Below are positions 62,701-64,000 of a stretch of DNA of 64,000 bases, one piece after another (the stretch's first letter is position 1; the number at the start of each line of letters is the position of its first letter). This DNA is from Taeniopygia guttata (taxonomy: Eukaryota; Chordata; Aves; Passeriformes; Estrildidae), in the NCBI RefSeq assembly GCF_048771995.1, contig NC_133030.1:10866001-10930000 (forward strand), in the 5' to 3' direction. Below the pieces are notes generated by a model. The model was given only the letters and a program-made list of their open reading frames with translations, did no database searches and was not told where the DNA came from. A program made the translations under genes and the position numbers.

Positions 62701-64000
62701 AACGCTTGATCCTGCTATTGTATCTGCACAGCCCATGAACCCAGCACAGAGTCTGGACATGCCCCAAATGGTTTGCCCTCCAGGTTTGTAATGGTAAATC
62801 CTAAAGACAAATACTGGCAAAGCCTGCAAGTCATCTCTTAGAAATGCTACAGTTGCTGCTGCATAGTAAAATGTCACCACAAGTAATAGTACAATCCTGC
62901 TATAGTGTGTTTTTCTCAGAAATGCGACTGTGCTGTTTCTAGACTTCAATTCTCACTTGCTTACAGGTTTAGCTTTGAAATATGGAACATCTAAAGCTTC
63001 TTTAGTTTTGCTTTGGATTATTTTGGACAACTACAGAAAATGTCCTTTGCATGGAAACAGGAGTTGGTAATTTGAGTATAGCTTTGCAGTGCTTGAGGCT
63101 TCATCATCTTCATGATGATCAGCTTTCACATAAGTGCTCAGAGCAGGTAATAATGCTATTCTGTAAAAGGTTTGATTTTACTATGTAATAAGTAAAATTT
63201 TTTTCCTCCAGTTCATGCTGAGTCAAGACTTGCCCAGCCTACCCAAGTTCCTGTGCAACCAGAAGCTACACAGGTAAAATGTTTAGTAAATTCTGGTTTG
63301 GATTTGTGTTTGATATTAGGCGTAATTGGAGTTGCAAAAGGATTGATTTCCTAACTACATGAGAAACTCCTCTGAAAAAGCTGAGGTTCCAGTTTTGGGA
63401 AATTGGTGATCTCCATTGTTGCTGACAGGCATTACTAGTTCCTAGTTTTAGTCTCTGCAGACTTGCAGATGTCCAGTAGTGGGAAGCAGGTAGTTTGTTA
63501 CTTATTTGCAACAGAAATGCCAAAACCAAAACCACTTGGCTACAGGGCAGCCTGTGTCTGTTCAAGTGAGTGTCAGGGCACAAGTAGATCTCATGCATTA
63601 ATTATATAGAGTTTGTGTTCTGTTTGATTATTCCCACTTGCTTGGATTGGGATTTTACCCTGGAGTCGTAGAGCAGTCAGCGTGAGTTGAATGTTGTTTC
63701 CAGTTGAGCTTTAAGTGGAATCTCCTAAACTTGCTTCTGCACTGCATAAATGAAGTAGTCACTTCCTTGTTAAGATGTTTCAGTTGTCTGGTGATTAAAG
63801 ATTTTTTTATTAAGCATGTGTGGCATCTCTGAGGACTCTGCTGGTCTCAGTAATGAGTCTGATCCCTGTAGGTATTTGCAAACAAAAAAAAATCTGGATA
63901 GATGATGGATCTCACAGTACAGGCAGTATAAATTGCTTCCTTTGGCTTGTTCAGATTGGGTCTGCAAGGTTTAAGTCACTCATTTATATAGAAACAGGAA
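44578..64000 (+). CDS. CAPRIN1: CAPRIN1, cell cycle associated protein 1 (5' part, runs off the window)
   Basis: Eleven coding exons (44578-44781, 53058-53120, 54281-54367, 55906-56144, 56258-56340, 57391-57528, 58078-58130, 58216-58302, 62431-62586, 62675-62783, 63212-63273) join in phase to 1281 nt, 427 residues, ending ...QPEATQ; the rest of the protein (about 700 residues in vertebrates) lies beyond 64000. All introns are GT/AG. Landmarks: a Ser/Ala/Gly-rich N-terminus, the conserved HR1 region from about residue 46 (VQTEAMKQILGVIDKKLRNL) through the helical dimerisation domain, an FMRP-contact helix near TYKALKEIVERILQTS, an acidic stretch, and the G3BP-binding motif FMQDSMLEFENQ at 368-379. 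From family knowledge CAPRIN1 is a cytoplasmic RNA-binding protein of stress and neuronal granules; its RGG repeats are downstream of this window. The N-terminus distinguishes it from CAPRIN2. Confidence 0.97.
44782..53057 (+). other. CAPRIN1: CAPRIN1 intron after first coding exon
   Basis: 8.3 kb. The first 670 bp belong to the CpG island; the rest is AT-rich with no recognisable gene or CR1 tail. It contains a (GT)n run at 47657-47671 and short tandem duplications near 45969-45998 and 46687-46706. Confidence 0.85.
47657..47671. repeat. (GT)n dinucleotide repeat
   Basis: Seven GT units inside a CAPRIN1 intron. Confidence 0.85.
53058..53120 (+). CDS. CAPRIN1: CAPRIN1 coding exon 2
   Basis: 63 nt, residues 69-89, SKLDDYQERMNKGERLNQDQ plus L, between TTTCAG and GTAAAA. 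In mammals the first residue is G rather than S. Confidence 0.96.
54281..54367 (+). CDS. CAPRIN1: CAPRIN1 coding exon 3
   Basis: 87 nt, residues 90-118, DAVSKYQEVTNNLEFAKELQ to MALSQD, between TTTTTAAG and the consensus donor GTAAGT. Part of the conserved helical HR1 region. Confidence 0.96.
55530..55800 (-). mobile_element. Ancient CR1/L3-type LINE remnant in CAPRIN1 intron
   Basis: Highly diverged antisense match to the old CR1/L3 pattern: gaatttgttgaaatcctttt, then attccatgagttccctcttg, ggtccttttgtttatctg and the attcaccct-like end. It ends about 100 bp before a coding exon. Assignment is from memory of the family pattern. Confidence 0.55.
55906..56144 (+). CDS. CAPRIN1: CAPRIN1 coding exon 4
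   Basis: 239 nt from IQKTIKKTARREQLMREEAE to PERDMNM plus two bases of R198. It encodes the charged helix and much of the dimerisation domain. Substitutions relative to mammals include KLVYPERD for KLVDPERD. The donor is GTAGGG. Confidence 0.96.
56258..56340 (+). CDS. CAPRIN1: CAPRIN1 coding exon 5
   Basis: 83 nt, completing R198 and encoding LNEQYEQASVHLWDLLEGKE to GTT, ending one base into Y226. Consensus donor GTAAGT. Preceded by a short 113-bp intron. Confidence 0.96.
56341..57390 (+). other. CAPRIN1: CAPRIN1 intron between coding exons 5 and 6
   Basis: 1.05 kb of unique sequence. A 12-bp unit is tandemly repeated near 56806-56830. No gene seen. Confidence 0.85.
57391..57528 (+). CDS. 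CAPRIN1: CAPRIN1 coding exon 6
   Basis: 138 nt encoding YKALKEIVERILQTSYFDST, then HNHQNGLCEEEEAAPAPAVE and DTAAEA. The first part matches the segment reported to contact FMRP in human CAPRIN1; the second begins the acidic linker. Confidence 0.96.
57529..58077 (+). other. CAPRIN1: CAPRIN1 intron between coding exons 6 and 7
   Basis: 0.55 kb, T-rich towards the acceptor. No other feature seen. Confidence 0.85.
58078..58130 (+). CDS. CAPRIN1: CAPRIN1 coding exon 7
   Basis: 53 nt encoding EPDPAEEFTEPTEVESTE, an acidic linker, between CTTGCAG and GTATTA. The following intron is only 85 bp. Confidence 0.94.
58216..58302 (+). CDS. CAPRIN1: CAPRIN1 coding exon 8
   Basis: 87 nt, residues 290-318, YVNRQFMAETQFSSSEKEQV to TVETVE, with a GTAAGA donor. 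Confidence 0.96.
58303..62430 (+). other. CAPRIN1: CAPRIN1 intron between coding exons 8 and 9
   Basis: 4.1 kb of AT-rich unique sequence. I saw no gene and no CR1 tail. A small perfect hairpin with 8-nt arms is at 58595-58619. Confidence 0.85.
62431..62586 (+). CDS. CAPRIN1: CAPRIN1 coding exon 9
   Basis: 156 nt, residues 319-370, from VVNSLQQQTQATSPPVPEPH to QDLMAQMQGPYNFMQ. It ends within the G3BP-binding motif, whose FMQ is the last codon triplet of this exon. Confidence 0.96.
62675..62783 (+). CDS. CAPRIN1: CAPRIN1 coding exon 10
   Basis: 109 nt beginning DSMLEFENQTLDPAIVSAQP and ending CPP plus one base of V407. It completes the G3BP-binding motif; the residue after DSML is E here. 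The intron before it is 88 bp. Confidence 0.95.
62784..63211 (+). other. CAPRIN1: CAPRIN1 intron between coding exons 10 and 11
   Basis: 0.43 kb. Nothing recognisable inside. Confidence 0.85.
63212..63273 (+). CDS. CAPRIN1: CAPRIN1 coding exon 11
   Basis: 62 nt encoding VHAESRLAQPTQVPVQPEAT plus Q (V407 split), followed by GTAAAA. It is the last CAPRIN1 exon visible; the next one lies beyond the window end. Confidence 0.95.
63274..64000 (+). other. CAPRIN1: CAPRIN1 intron after coding exon 11 (partial)
   Basis: Intron continuing past the window edge. No feature seen. Confidence 0.8.

Noticed and set aside
1-64000. Bacterial-type features (CRISPR, operons, insertion sequences), endogenous retrovirus genes, tRNA or rRNA genes
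   Set aside because: None seen. The window is vertebrate nuclear DNA, and the only mobile elements recognised are LINE fragments without coding capacity.

Overview
This is a vertebrate, almost certainly bird, nuclear DNA window carrying two genes that are neighbours across amniotes. LMO2 lies on the minus strand at the left (coding span 3926-9826, three coding exons, complete). The 5' part of CAPRIN1 lies on the plus strand at the right (first coding exon 44578-44781, eleven coding exons seen, continuing past 64000). Both were recognised from spliced translations and checked for reading phase at every junction. The bird call rests on about 16 short, mostly 5'-truncated CR1 LINE tails, including copies ending in the typical avian octamer tail (attctgtg-like), and on compact introns. 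A songbird is plausible but cannot be proven from this window.

Layout. 1-3220: downstream of LMO2, with a 62-bp tandem duplication. 3220-9963: LMO2 3'UTR, coding exons and introns. 9480-10260: CpG island around the LMO2 start exon (proximal promoter area). 10.3-32 kb: gene-free sequence with most of the CR1 copies and several candidate regulatory clusters. 32.04-32.57 kb: a second, isolated CpG island with GATA motifs, at the expected position of the LMO2 distal promoter. 32.6-43.8 kb: gene-free spacer. 43.8-45.45 kb: large CpG island holding the CAPRIN1 promoter, non-coding exon 1 and first coding exon. 45.5-64 kb: CAPRIN1 introns and exons.

Function. LMO2 is a two-LIM-domain nuclear adaptor that bridges TAL1/E-protein and GATA factors through LDB1 in blood and endothelial development. 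CAPRIN1 is a cytoplasmic RNA-binding protein that joins G3BP and FMRP in RNA and stress granules. They are adjacent but not functionally linked. Long ORFs in the three GC-rich islands are compositional artefacts. I found no tRNA, rRNA, CRISPR array, intact transposon ORF or retroviral gene. The most interesting material is regulatory: compact ETS/GATA/RUNX/AP-1 motif clusters around LMO2, an overlapping upstream ORF in the LMO2 start exon, and a perfect CLEAR/E-box palindrome in the CAPRIN1 island. These are motif-level inferences made by eye.
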